Positions 1 through 7,092 of a stretch of DNA of 30,434 bases are shown in pieces. The notes under the pieces were generated by a model. That model was not told where the DNA came from. It saw nothing but the letters and a program-made list of their open reading frames with translations, and did no database searches. Every line of letters starts with the position of its first letter. Positions within the stretch are counted from its first letter, which is position 1. The stretch is from Thermodesulfobacteriota bacterium (GTDB lineage Bacteria > Desulfobacterota > BSN033 > UBA1163): assembly GCA_030024065.1 (NCBI GenBank), contig JASEIE010000011.1, positions 1 through 30,434 of the forward strand, written 5' to 3'. Position numbers and translations under genes: made by a program.

Positions 1-278
1 ACCAGATTGGTTAGAGGCGAGATCGAAAACGCCCCTACACCGGAGAGAAAGAGAAGCCAGCCGAGCGTGGAGGTTCGAGGATACCGATCCGCAAGCAATC
101 CTCCCAGATAGGCGCCGATGCTGATGCCGGCAAGAATCACACCGATGATGCTCGTCCAGGTGTAGAGGGAGACGCCCACATAAGGGGCCATGATCCTTCC
201 TGCCACCAGTTCGATGACAAGGGTACAGAAGCTGGCGATGAAAACCACGATGTTCGCTTTGACGACTTCCTTCTTCAT
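1..278 (-). CDS. N-terminus of membrane-anchored spermidine synthase-like protein (partial)
   Basis: Reading the minus strand from the ATG at 276-278 gives 92 codons without a stop up to the window edge, so the 3' part lies outside. The start MKKEVVKANIVVFIASFCTL is followed by the motif ELVAGRIMAPYVG, then a second hydrophobic stretch (TSIIGVILAGISIGAYLGG) and LADRYP. This arrangement is typical of the transmembrane domain of proteins annotated as fused MFS/spermidine synthase, in which a soluble aminopropyltransferase-like domain follows several membrane helices. The Shine-Dalgarno GGAGG lies 7 bases before the ATG. The catalytic domain is not visible, so enzymatic function is inferred only from the family. 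Confidence 0.75.
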   Translation of the reverse strand, partial: MKKEVVKANIVVFIASFCTLVIELVAGRIMAPYVGVSLYTWTSIIGVILAGISIGAYLGGLLADRYPRTSTLGWLLFLSGVGAFSISPLTNL

Positions 279-303
279 GTTGAGACCTCCAAAATCCCCC
301 CAA

Positions 304-324
304 CCCCCCTTTTCTAAAGGGGGG
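304..324. repeat. Short C/G-rich palindrome
   Basis: The arms CCCCCCTTT (304-312) and AAAGGGGGG (316-324) form a perfect 9-bp stem with a 3-base loop. It sits between the minus-strand crotonase gene and the minus-strand spermidine-synthase-like gene. There is no U-run after it on the minus strand, so it looks like a small dispersed palindrome rather than a clear terminator. Confidence 0.6.
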
Positions 325-388
325 GAGAGGGGATGATTAAGGCGTAATTCTAAAACGAATCGGAGAGGAGTTCAAGGGAATCTATCGA

Positions 389-452
389 TTTTAGATTTCA
401 AATTTCAGATTTGCGATTTTTCAATCTAAAATTGGCAATCTAAAATTTAAAA
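389..452. repeat. AT-rich inverted word repeat downstream of the crotonase gene
   Basis: The stretch is made of variants of the word AGATTTCAAATTT on one side and AATCTAAAATT (twice) on the other, which are partly reverse complements (TTTAGATT/AATCTAAA). It lies just after the stop codon of the minus-strand crotonase gene. It resembles in architecture, though not in sequence, the other spacer repeats in this window. Confidence 0.55.
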
Positions 453-460
453 TGATTAAC

Positions 461-1249
461 TCATTCTCCTTTATATTTCGGTGCCCGTTTTTCGATGAAG
501 GCATTGATGCCTTCCTGAGTATCTGCAGTCCGGGTGATATCGGCAATCGTCTGGCTTTCCTCCTCCATCTGTGTTTCGAGGGTCTGGTTCCATCCCATAT
601 GCATCAAACGCTTCGCCGCCCCGAGCGATTTAAATGGCCCTAACGCAATCTGTACGGCTGTATGGTTCGCCTGGGCGAGTAATTCTTCATCCGGAACCAC
701 CCGTGTGACCATCCCCCACTCAAAGGCCTCCTGAGCAGAAACCATGCGATTGGTCAGTGTCAACTCAAGGGCTCGTTTAAGTCCGACGATGCGGGGAAGA
801 AAGTAAGACATGCTCCCATCAGGCGTCAGCCCCACCCGCGTATAGGCCACACTAAAAAGGGCAGACTGGCCAGCCAGAACGAGGTCGCAGGCAAGGGCAA
901 GGCTCATTCCAGCTCCCACGGCATACCCATTGACCGCTGCAATCACCGGCGCACTCATGCGTGTCATCCGGGAGATGGCGGCGTGTAGGTAGGTGGTCAC
1001 CTCCTTGATGTGAAAGGGCAGGTTCTTGCCCTGCGAGGTGAAGGACTTCAGATCGCCGCCAGCGCAGAAATGGTCTCCCGCACCGGTGATGACGACGGCC
1101 CGGACCGAGGGATCCTCATCGCATTGCAAAATGGCATACATCAGGTCCCTGGACCACTCCAGGTTGATCGCATTGAGCGCCTCCGGTCGGTTGAGGGTGA
1201 TATGGGCCACATGATCTTTTACATCGAACAGAAGCGTCGTGTAGTTCAT
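461..1249 (-). CDS. Crotonase-fold enoyl-CoA isomerase/hydratase family protein
   Basis: This 262-residue protein has the full crotonase layout: RPEALNAIN at about 21-29, the first oxyanion-hole motif FCAGGDLKSF at 61-70, and the second at AVNGYAVGAGMSLALACDL (105-123). The two glutamates that act in enoyl-CoA hydratase (Glu144 and Glu164 of the rat enzyme) align with Ser116 and Tyr136, so it is unlikely to be a classical hydratase. It does carry Asp144 in GLTPDGS, the position of the aspartate used by PaaG and delta3-delta2 enoyl-CoA isomerases, so an isomerase role in acyl-CoA metabolism is the best guess. The start is supported by AAGGAGG 10 bases upstream. It is transcribed divergently from the MFS gene and upstream of the spermidine-synthase-like gene on the same strand. 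Confidence 0.88.
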   Translation of the reverse strand: MNYTTLLFDVKDHVAHITLNRPEALNAINLEWSRDLMYAILQCDEDPSVRAVVITGAGDHFCAGGDLKSFTSQGKNLPFHIKEVTTYLHAAISRMTRMSAPVIAAVNGYAVGAGMSLALACDLVLAGQSALFSVAYTRVGLTPDGSMSYFLPRIVGLKRALELTLTNRMVSAQEAFEWGMVTRVVPDEELLAQANHTAVQIALGPFKSLGAAKRLMHMGWNQTLETQMEEESQTIADITRTADTQEGINAFIEKRAPKYKGE

Positions 1250-1434
1250 CTCCTCGTTGCCTCCTTATTCTCTGGAATAGATGAAAAGTTTAATGTCGCT
1301 ATTACAATGTGTCAATCTGATTTTTCGATCATTTCGATTCGATTATCTTTGAGAACATGACCTCTGTCAACATCCCCCCTTTACACGGAGCTTTCTATCC
1401 AATAAGATATGAGGAAGAAAGTGGATTTTTCGAT

Positions 1435-2592
1435 ATGACAGCCCGGAAGATATTGACCCGAGACTTCACCCTCTGTTTCCTTGCCCAATTTGTTTTCTCT
1501 TCTGTCTTCTTCATCCTCATCCCAACCATTCCAATCTATCTTTCAAGGTTGGGGGTGACGAAGGCAGGGATTGGTATTCTTGTGGGGGCGCTCAGTGTCT
1601 CTTCCTTGATGCTCAGGCCCCTTGTGGGAAGAGCCCTTTCAAAAATTCCAGAGAGGAATTTCATGATTGCAGGAAGCCTTCTCTATGCCTTCTCATCAAT
1701 GGGCTACCTTATTGCAAAACCTTTTTGGCCTTTTTTCATCGTCAGAATCTTTCAGGGGATTGGGCTGGCCCTCTTTGCCACCGCCTCGTTCACATTGGTT
1801 GCCCGGATCAGCCCCGAAGCCCATCGGGGACAGAGCCTGGGTTATTTTTATCTTGCTATCAATATCGCCTTTGCCCTGGCCCCTTCTTTGGGAATCGCCA
1901 TCATCAATCTTCTCGATTTCAACATCCTCTTTCTCATCTGTGCCGGTCTCTCATTATGCGCTCTCTTCATTGCCATGAGATTGGGGAAGCAGGAATCCAT
2001 TCCCCCGGAAGAATCCGCTGAGAAACAACCCCTCTTAAGCCGGGAGACGCTTCCTCCTGCCATCATGGCTTTCATGGGAAGTTTCATCTGGGGCGCTATC
2101 ACGGCCTTTATCTCCCTCTATGCCTTGCATCACGGAGTTGCCAATCCCGGCCCCTTCTTTACCGCTTTGGCCGTCACCCTCATTTTAGGCCGCGGCCTGG
2201 GAGGAAAGATATTAGACATTTACAGTAGAGAAAAGGTGCTCTTTCCTTGCCTCGCGGCCCAGATCATTGCCATGACCATTCTCGCTTTTTCCACTACCCT
2301 GCCCATGTTCATTCTCGTTGCCATAATCTGGGGGACGGGAAACGCCTTTTTCTATCCAACCCTGGTGGCTTATGCCATTGACCTTGCAGAGTCCTCCAAG
2401 GGATCCGCCATAGGTACCTATATGGCCCTTTCCGATTTTGGGACGGGCATGGGAGCAGTGATGATGGGCATCGTCCTCCAGTTGAGCAACTACCCCATCA
2501 TGTTTCTCTGCCTGGCTTTAACCGCCACCATCAATTTATACTATTTCTACTCTTTCACCAGGAGAAGGAAGAGCCAATTGGCCAATCCATGA
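1435..2592 (+). CDS. MFS transporter
   Basis: This is a 12-helix-type major facilitator of about 385 residues. The N-terminal part has RDFTLCFLAQFVFSSVFF and IPTIPIYLSRLGVTKAGIG, typical of drug or sugar efflux MFS proteins. The helix 2-3 loop carries RPLVGRALSK, a degenerate form of the MFS signature. A polar linker (KQESIPPEESAEKQPLLSRE) separates the two six-helix halves, and the protein ends in a basic tail. I chose the ATG at 1435 because it begins right before the conserved RDF segment. An in-frame ATG at 1357 would add 26 residues without membrane character; neither start has a strong Shine-Dalgarno, so the start is uncertain. The substrate cannot be told from sequence. The gene stands alone, divergent from the crotonase gene. 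Confidence 0.85.
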   Translation: MTARKILTRDFTLCFLAQFVFSSVFFILIPTIPIYLSRLGVTKAGIGILVGALSVSSLMLRPLVGRALSKIPERNFMIAGSLLYAFSSMGYLIAKPFWPFFIVRIFQGIGLALFATASFTLVARISPEAHRGQSLGYFYLAINIAFALAPSLGIAIINLLDFNILFLICAGLSLCALFIAMRLGKQESIPPEESAEKQPLLSRETLPPAIMAFMGSFIWGAITAFISLYALHHGVANPGPFFTALAVTLILGRGLGGKILDIYSREKVLFPCLAAQIIAMTILAFSTTLPMFILVAIIWGTGNAFFYPTLVAYAIDLAESSKGSAIGTYMALSDFGTGMGAVMMGIVLQLSNYPIMFLCLALTATINLYYFYSFTRRRKSQLANP

Positions 2593-2641
2593 GTGCAAGG
2601 CAAGGGGTCAAACCTTCAAAATTCAATTTTAAGATTTCCCC

Positions 2642-2728
2642 GGTGAAACCTTTTCCGTCAGTTGGTTTTTTGAGAACCCGAAGACGGTCAGTCAACATTT
2701 CTCCATTGAATTGGGAGAAGGTTTCATC
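2642..2728 (+). promoter_or_regulatory. Possible structured leader upstream of the PK-C-like gene
   Basis: Two distant 15-base arms, at 2642-2656 and 2714-2728, are reverse complements with two differences (core GAAACCTT/AAGGTTTC). Between them CCGTC (2655-2659) can pair with GACGG (2683-2687), enclosing GGTT (2664-2667) and AACC (2675-2678). A competing hairpin is TTCTCC/GGAGAA near 2698-2719. The layout could be a folded 5' leader, but it matches no riboswitch I recognise and no promoter is evident. Confidence 0.3.
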
Positions 2729-2784
2729 TATAAAGAAAGATAGCCTTTATTAAAAAGGAGTTATTTACCAGAAAGGAGAAAAAT

Positions 2785-3393
2785 ATGAACGGGGTAAGTC
2801 GATCGATCGTTTATTTCAATCAGTCAGGCGTCGAGAACACAGACGAGGTGGTGGACATTGTATATGACCGGTTAAAGCAGGGGGATATTAAGAGCGTCGT
2901 TGTGGCAAGCTCCCGTGGAGGCACAGGTCTTAAGTTTGCGAGGAAGATGGCCGGAGAGACAAACCTGGTCGTTGTGAGTTCCCATCCGGGCCAATCTTCA
3001 CCTGGTGTCTGGAGCTTTGATCTGAATGCGCTCAAGGAGTTGGAATCCAAGGGCTGCAAGGTTGTCAAGCAGAGCCATATCCTTTCCGGTCTGGATCGGT
3101 CCATCAGCGCTAAATTCTCGGGGACTTCCTATCCTGAGTTCCTTGCCGAAGCCCTCCGGTGTCTTTTTGGTGTGGGGATGAAGGTGGCGATCGAATGCGC
3201 CATCATGGCGGCGGATAGCGGGGCCATCCCCATTGATAAGACGATTGCGGTGGGGGGGAGTTCATCGGATAGAGGGAAAGGTGCGGATTGTGCCATTGTT
3301 GTGTGGCCTTCTCATTTCAACAACTTTTTTGACTTCCGGGTTCTCGAGATTCTGGCCAAACCCTTCAGGCGAGACATCAAGAAAGAAGGTTAA
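2785..3393 (+). CDS. Pyruvate kinase alpha/beta (C-terminal)-like domain protein
   Basis: The protein has 202 residues and corresponds to the stand-alone pyruvate-kinase C-terminal-like family, without the catalytic barrel of pyruvate kinase. Visible family features are SVVVASSRGGTGLKFARKM (about 38-56), NLVVVSSHPG (60-69) and the C-terminal TIAVGGSSSDRGKGADCAIV (154-173) followed by FDFRVLEILAKP. Such proteins bind an unknown ligand or nucleotide; no reaction is established. The start is backed by AAAGGAG 5 bases before the ATG. It lies upstream of, and in line with, the CMD-fold gene and the molybdopterin enzyme, but the spacers contain repeats, so a shared transcript is only possible. The stop codon lies inside an inverted repeat. 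Confidence 0.8.
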   Translation: MNGVSRSIVYFNQSGVENTDEVVDIVYDRLKQGDIKSVVVASSRGGTGLKFARKMAGETNLVVVSSHPGQSSPGVWSFDLNALKELESKGCKVVKQSHILSGLDRSISAKFSGTSYPEFLAEALRCLFGVGMKVAIECAIMAADSGAIPIDKTIAVGGSSSDRGKGADCAIVVWPSHFNNFFDFRVLEILAKPFRRDIKKEG

Positions 3394-3448
3394 GGCTAAG
3401 GCTGAGAATTAAGGTAAAGAAAGAAACTTTAACCTAAACCTCAACCTT
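3386..3448. repeat. Inverted word repeat GGTTAAGG / AACCTAAACC
   Basis: The left arm has AAGGTTAAGGCTAAGG and AATTAAGGTAAAG, and the right arm CTTTAACCTAAACC and TCAACCTTT. The arms are imperfect reverse complements around GAAAGAAA. The left arm overlaps the last codons and the stop (3391-3393) of the upstream gene. It belongs to the spacer-repeat type described in the findings. Confidence 0.6.
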
Positions 3449-3474
3449 TGTTATTTTAAATGAGAGGTGATCAA

Positions 3475-3774
3475 ATGGCCGAACATCCTTTGAAGATTTT
3501 TGAGGAGATCGATCCAGAACTTCTTAAGCTCGTAAATAACACCAAAGAATTTGCCATTGCTGACGGGGCCTTACCCAAGAAGGTTAAATACTTAATCGCA
3601 ATGGCTTTGGATGCATCGCACGGAACTGTTGAAGGTGTGAAATCATTGACCCAGCAGGCGATAAAAGCGGGGGCTACCAAAGAAGAGATCGTGGAGACAT
3701 TGAGAGTGGCCCAATACATCAGCGGGGTAGGTTGTGTTTATACCGCTGCTCGCGCCTTTAAGGAAATATTTTAG
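3475..3774 (+). CDS. Carboxymuconolactone decarboxylase (AhpD-fold) family protein
   Basis: This is a 99-residue all-helical protein. The family pattern is visible in LPKKVKYLIAMALDASHGT followed by GVKSLTQQAIKAGATKEEI and VETLRVAQYISG. The ATG at 3475 has GAGGTGATC just upstream; an in-frame ATG at 3460 would add five residues and lacks such a site. The CxxC thiols that make AhpD a peroxidase partner are absent: where cysteines would be expected it has Ala-Ser-His, and the only Cys is near the C-terminus (GVGCVY). A peroxidase role is therefore unlikely, and a gamma-carboxymuconolactone decarboxylase role is unproven. Such small proteins often accompany redox or acyl-CoA enzymes. Confidence 0.85.
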   Translation: MAEHPLKIFEEIDPELLKLVNNTKEFAIADGALPKKVKYLIAMALDASHGTVEGVKSLTQQAIKAGATKEEIVETLRVAQYISGVGCVYTAARAFKEIF

Positions 3775-3775
3775 C

Positions 3776-3985
3776 AGGCTGCCGAAAAACGTCCATCTGC
3801 GGCGTTGCCCTCATCCTTCCCCGTGTCGAGCACGGGGCAGGCTTATTGCGGCGTACCTCCAGGTACACCTCACTCCTCAGGATTTCGCCTGCCTGCGCGT
3901 AGCCCCGCCTCCAGAAGCCTTGCGGAGGGCAGGCGCTTCGGCGAAGGCAGGGGCGCCTTGCATCCGGCTATTTTTGAGCAGCCCT
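3776..3985. repeat. GC-rich MITE-like dispersed repeat with terminal inverted ends
   Basis: The ends GGCTGCCGAAAAA (from 3778) and TTTTTGAGCAGCC (to 3983) are near-perfect inverted repeats. The interior is GC-rich and full of small palindromes, such as CCCCGTGTCGAGCACGGGG near 3830 and GTACCTCCAGGTAC near 3853. It has no coding signal I trust. It has the shape of a non-autonomous mobile or dispersed palindromic element sitting between two genes; only one copy is in the window. Confidence 0.6.
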
Positions 3986-4035
3986 TTTAAAATGACTTTT
4001 TCAGCAAACTGTTAGATTTCTAAAAAGAGGTGATG

Positions 4036-6165
4036 ATGGAAGCCTTTCAATCGACGGAGGAAAAGGTGTTTCGAAGTCACTGCCGGATCTGCCACGGCGG
4101 TTGCGGGGTTTTAGTGCATGTAAAGGATGGCAGAGTCATACGGATCGAAGGCGATCCCGATTCTCCGATCAGCCGGGGGACTCTCTGTCCCAAAGGGATT
4201 GCAACAATTCAGCTCGCTTACCATCCGAATCGTTTGCTCCATCCCTTGAAGAGAAAGGGAACTAAAGGGGAGGGCAGATGGGAACAGATCTCCTGGGATG
4301 AGGCCTATGATATCCTCACCTCAAAGATGAAAGAGTATAAGAAACAATATGGAGCTGAATCGATTGTCCTTGGCTATGGGACAGGCCGTGACAATGAGGC
4401 CTTCATCTACCGATTTGCTAATCTCCTTGGCACACCCAATGTCCTCACCGCCGGTCACATGTGTTATGGGCCGAGGGTTTCTACCTCCATCATTACCTGC
4501 GGGAACCTGCCAGTCTGCGATTATGAGGGGGATCCCAGATGCATTATGGTCTGGGGAAATAATGCCGTCATCTCCAATCCCGACGAATACAAAGGGGTCT
4601 ATCTATCTGATGCCCTTTTAAAGGGAGCCAAGCTGACCGTCGTCGATCCAAGGTTTATCAAACTGGCGGATCGCTCGGGCCTCTGGCTTCAACTTCGCCC
4701 GGGAACCGATGTGGCGCTGGCATTGGGGATGCTCCATGTCATCATTGAAGAGGAGCTCTACGACAAGGATTTTGTTAAGAACTGGGTCTATGGCTGGAAA
4801 GAGTTTGTAGATCGAGTGATGGAGTACCCGCTCAAGCGGGTCTCTGAGATCACCTGGGTCCCTGAAGAAAAGATTCGGGAGGCAGCCCGGCTCTTTGCCA
4901 CGATAAAGCCTGCCTGCATTCAGTGGGGGGTGGCCATTGAGCAGTCGATCAATTGCGTTGATAATAACCGGATCCTTATTGCCTTGGCTGCTGTAACCGG
5001 AAACATCGATGTCCCTGGCGGAATGGTCTTCTATGTCCCTCCTCCGACGATGAGCGCCAGTCAGTTTGGGGCACATAAACTCCTTCTTCCTGAGCAGAGG
5101 AAGAAACGGTTGGGCGGAGATGTTTTTAAACTGGCAGATGCCTTTGCCATCCTCAATCCGAAGTTTGTCTGGGATGCTATACTCTATGAAAAGCCCTATC
5201 CAGTTAAGATGATCTTTCTCATTTCCTCCAATCCGGTGATTACCCGGGCCAATGCTTCAATGGTTTATGAGGCTCTGAAAAAGGTCGAATTCTTAGCTGT
5301 TTCAGATTTCTTCTTAACGCCGACGGCTGAGTTGGCTGATCTTGTTCTCCCGACAGCCACATGGGTCGAAATGGACTATGTGGCAGAATTCTGGAAGAGG
5401 CATGGTTATGTCCTGGCCCGCCAGAAGGTGATCCATGTAGGGGAGTGTAAATCCGATCATGAAATCCTAAATGAACTCGGAAACCGGATGGGACAGAAGG
5501 AACACTGGTGGCCAACGATTGAGGGCGCCCTGGATGCCATCCTTGCCCCTTCCGGTTTGACCTTCGATGAATTTAAAGAGAAGGGCTTTCTCCAGGGGAA
5601 GATGGCGTATCGGAAATACCTTAAGAAAGGATTCTCCACTCCGACAGGGAAGGTTGAACTCTACTCTACAAGAATGAAGGAATGGGGATACGATCCTCTG
5701 CCGCAGTTTCGAGAACCTCCGGAATCCCCGATCAGTCGGCCCGATCTTCTGAAAGATTATCCCTACATTTTGATTACAGGGATGCGCCCCACTGCCTTCT
5801 TCCATTCGGAACATCGGCAGATTCCCTGGCTGAGAGAACTCCTTCCGGAGCCTTTTGTTGAGATCCATCCTGAGACAGCAAAAAAGGAGGGAATCAAAGA
5901 GGGAGACTGGGTGACCATCGAATCTCCCCGCGGTCAATGTCTACAGCAAGCCAGATTGACATTGGGAATCGATCCTCGTGTGATCGGAGCCCAGCATGCA
6001 TGGTGGTTTCCTGAAAAGGATTCTCCAGGGCATGGATGGAGAGATTCAAACATCAACCTTCTGACAGATAATGATCCGAAGACCTGTGATCCAGCCATGG
6101 GCGCGACTAATCTGAGGGTGTTACTGTGTCGAATAACCAAATCCCAAGCACCAATAACCAAATAA
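4036..6165 (+). CDS. Molybdopterin (Mo/W-bisPGD) oxidoreductase, cytoplasmic, substrate unknown
   Basis: This roughly 709-residue protein belongs to the DMSO reductase/CISM superfamily. An N-terminal [4Fe-4S] motif uses Cys16, Cys19, Cys23 and Cys51 (GTLCPKG). The molybdopterin domains follow (WEQISWDEAYDIL, VVDPRFIKLADRSGLWLQL, GAGVA-type strands), and the C-terminal cap has EIHPETAKKEGIKEGDWV and NINLLTDNDPKTCDPAMG. The likely Mo/W ligand is Cys143 in GHMCYGPRV. There is no Tat signal, so it should be cytoplasmic. The next gene encodes a four-cluster ferredoxin, the usual partner. GTG 4030 and ATG 4033 are alternative starts; ATG 4036 best fits the AAGAGG site. The last ten or so residues (RITKSQAPITK) are encoded by a downstream repeat, so the native C-terminus may have been altered. 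The substrate could be polysulfide, an aldehyde or a hydratase-type compound. Confidence 0.88.
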   Translation: MEAFQSTEEKVFRSHCRICHGGCGVLVHVKDGRVIRIEGDPDSPISRGTLCPKGIATIQLAYHPNRLLHPLKRKGTKGEGRWEQISWDEAYDILTSKMKEYKKQYGAESIVLGYGTGRDNEAFIYRFANLLGTPNVLTAGHMCYGPRVSTSIITCGNLPVCDYEGDPRCIMVWGNNAVISNPDEYKGVYLSDALLKGAKLTVVDPRFIKLADRSGLWLQLRPGTDVALALGMLHVIIEEELYDKDFVKNWVYGWKEFVDRVMEYPLKRVSEITWVPEEKIREAARLFATIKPACIQWGVAIEQSINCVDNNRILIALAAVTGNIDVPGGMVFYVPPPTMSASQFGAHKLLLPEQRKKRLGGDVFKLADAFAILNPKFVWDAILYEKPYPVKMIFLISSNPVITRANASMVYEALKKVEFLAVSDFFLTPTAELADLVLPTATWVEMDYVAEFWKRHGYVLARQKVIHVGECKSDHEILNELGNRMGQKEHWWPTIEGALDAILAPSGLTFDEFKEKGFLQGKMAYRKYLKKGFSTPTGKVELYSTRMKEWGYDPLPQFREPPESPISRPDLLKDYPYILITGMRPTAFFHSEHRQIPWLRELLPEPFVEIHPETAKKEGIKEGDWVTIESPRGQCLQQARLTLGIDPRVIGAQHAWWFPEKDSPGHGWRDSNINLLTDNDPKTCDPAMGATNLRVLLCRITKSQAPITK

Positions 6166-6270
6166 TAACCAATCACCAAATTCCAATAATCAAACTGTTT
6201 GGGTCATTGGTAATTGGAGCTTATTTGGAATTTGCCTGCCTGCGGTAGGCAGGGGATTTGGTGATTGGAA
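6146..6270. repeat. Inverted word repeat CCAAT/ACCAAAT with central hairpin
   Basis: The left arm strings together words such as ACCAAAT, CCAATAACC and CCAATCACCAAATTCC. The right arm has ATTGGTAATTGG, TATTTGGAATT and GGATTTGGTGATTGG. The centre is CAAACTGTTTG near 6190. A nested perfect hairpin CCTGCCT-GCGGT-AGGCAGG lies at 6235-6253. The left arm overlaps the end of the upstream oxidoreductase gene and encodes its last residues. Confidence 0.7.
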
Positions 6271-6312
6271 TTTACTATTATGAAAAAACCTTACTAAGAG
6301 AGAGCGAGGAGA

Positions 6313-6840
6313 ATGGCTATAAAACTTGCAATGATCATCGATAATGAGATCTGCTGGGGATGCGATACCTGTGAGCTGGCCTGCAAACAGGAGAACAACC
6401 CTCCTGAGGGATCGCGGTGGATACAGGTAAGAACCAAAGGGGTTCAAAAGATAAACGGCAAGTTGAAGCTTACCTATTCTCCGGCTCGCTGCCTTCAATG
6501 TTCGAAGCCTCCTTGTAAGGAGGCTTGTACAGTCGATGCGATCTCTCAAAGACCTGATGGCATTGTCCTTGTTGATCCGGAAGCCTGTATCGGGTGCAAG
6601 GCGTGCCTTGAGGCCTGTCCTTTTGGAGTGATGCAGTTCGATACGGAGAAAGGGGTTGCAGAGAAGTGTCATCTCTGCTATCACCGGGTCGACCGAGGAG
6701 AAAAGCCTGCCTGTGTGGATAAATGCATCGGCCGATGCATTTATTTTGGTGAGATCAAGGAGATCCTTACCCGGTTAGTGGATAGACGTTGGAAGGTTGA
6801 GCAGGACAGAAAAATTATTTTTGATACAGAAGAAGGTTAG
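6313..6840 (+). CDS. Four-cluster [4Fe-4S] ferredoxin, electron-transfer subunit of the upstream Mo enzyme
   Basis: The protein has 175 residues and the DmsB/HycB-type layout. The cysteine groups are C14-C17-C20-C24, C60-C63-C68-C72, C92-C95-C98-C102 (CIGCKACLEACP) and C119-C122-C134-C138, enough for four [4Fe-4S] clusters. It has no signal peptide. It follows the molybdopterin enzyme by 147 bases of mostly repeat DNA, and a clear GCGAGGAG site precedes its ATG. It most likely passes electrons between the catalytic subunit and a soluble acceptor, since no membrane anchor gene follows. Cys142 (IGRCIY) is an additional cysteine next to the last group. Confidence 0.88.
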   Translation: MAIKLAMIIDNEICWGCDTCELACKQENNPPEGSRWIQVRTKGVQKINGKLKLTYSPARCLQCSKPPCKEACTVDAISQRPDGIVLVDPEACIGCKACLEACPFGVMQFDTEKGVAEKCHLCYHRVDRGEKPACVDKCIGRCIYFGEIKEILTRLVDRRWKVEQDRKIIFDTEEG

Positions 6841-6862
6841 ATACTGGAGCGGTTCAAAAAAA

Positions 6863-6891
6863 TTGACAAATATATTTCATCATGTTAAAAA
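6863..6891 (+). promoter_or_regulatory. Sigma-70-type promoter with extended -10, for the DUF362 leader
   Basis: A perfect -35 TTGACA lies at 6863-6868. After a 17-base spacer comes TAAAAA at 6886-6891 (four of six matches), preceded by TGT, the extended -10 element. Transcription would start near 6898, giving a leader of about 195 bases before the DUF362 gene. It lies just after the ferredoxin stop, so the DUF362 gene probably has its own transcript. Confidence 0.5.
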
Positions 6892-6919
6892 GACAATTAT
6901 GGAGCCCGTGGGTTTAAAT

Positions 6920-6978
6920 GCAAACAGGGTGTTTGGCTTTTATTATTACTTCTACTACAAAGCCATGCACCCGTGTGC
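6920..6978 (+). other. Large stem-loop in the DUF362 leader
   Basis: GGGTGTTTGGCTTT (6927-6940) pairs with AAAGCCATGCACCC (6959-6972) with two mismatches, closing an 18-base AT-rich loop. The stem can extend through ACA/TGT with a one-base bulge. It lies between the proposed promoter and two terminator-like hairpins. It could be the sensing part of a regulatory leader; I do not recognise a known riboswitch class. Confidence 0.4.
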
Positions 6979-7006
6979 TTAAATTCCATTCAATTGATTT
7001 GAATTG

Positions 7007-7045
7007 GGGCCATGGGTGGCTGAAATCCCATGGCCCTTTTATTTT
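7007..7045 (+). terminator. Rho-independent terminator-like hairpin 1 in the leader
   Basis: GGGCCATGGG (7007-7016) and CCCATGGCCC (7027-7036) form a perfect 10-bp stem with a 10-base loop, followed by TTTTATTTT. This is a textbook intrinsic terminator shape, located upstream of the DUF362 start and downstream of the proposed promoter. Confidence 0.7.
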
Positions 7046-7079
7046 AAGGCCATAGAGAATCTTCCCTATGGCCTTTTTT
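7046..7079 (+). terminator. Rho-independent terminator-like hairpin 2, adjacent to the DUF362 start
   Basis: AAGGCCATAG (7046-7055) and CTATGGCCTT (7066-7075) form a perfect 10-bp stem with a 10-base loop, running into TTTTTT at 7074-7079. It ends only 13 bases before the ATG of the next gene. Its left arm shares GGCCAT with hairpin 1, so the arms of the two hairpins can pair with each other as alternatives. Confidence 0.7.
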
Positions 7080-7092
7080 GAATGGCGAAAAT

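Noticed and set aside
3734..4015. Open frames through the GC-rich repeat region after the CMD-fold gene
   Set aside because: The translation is Pro/Arg-rich and follows the palindromes of the repeat; no start site or family resemblance.
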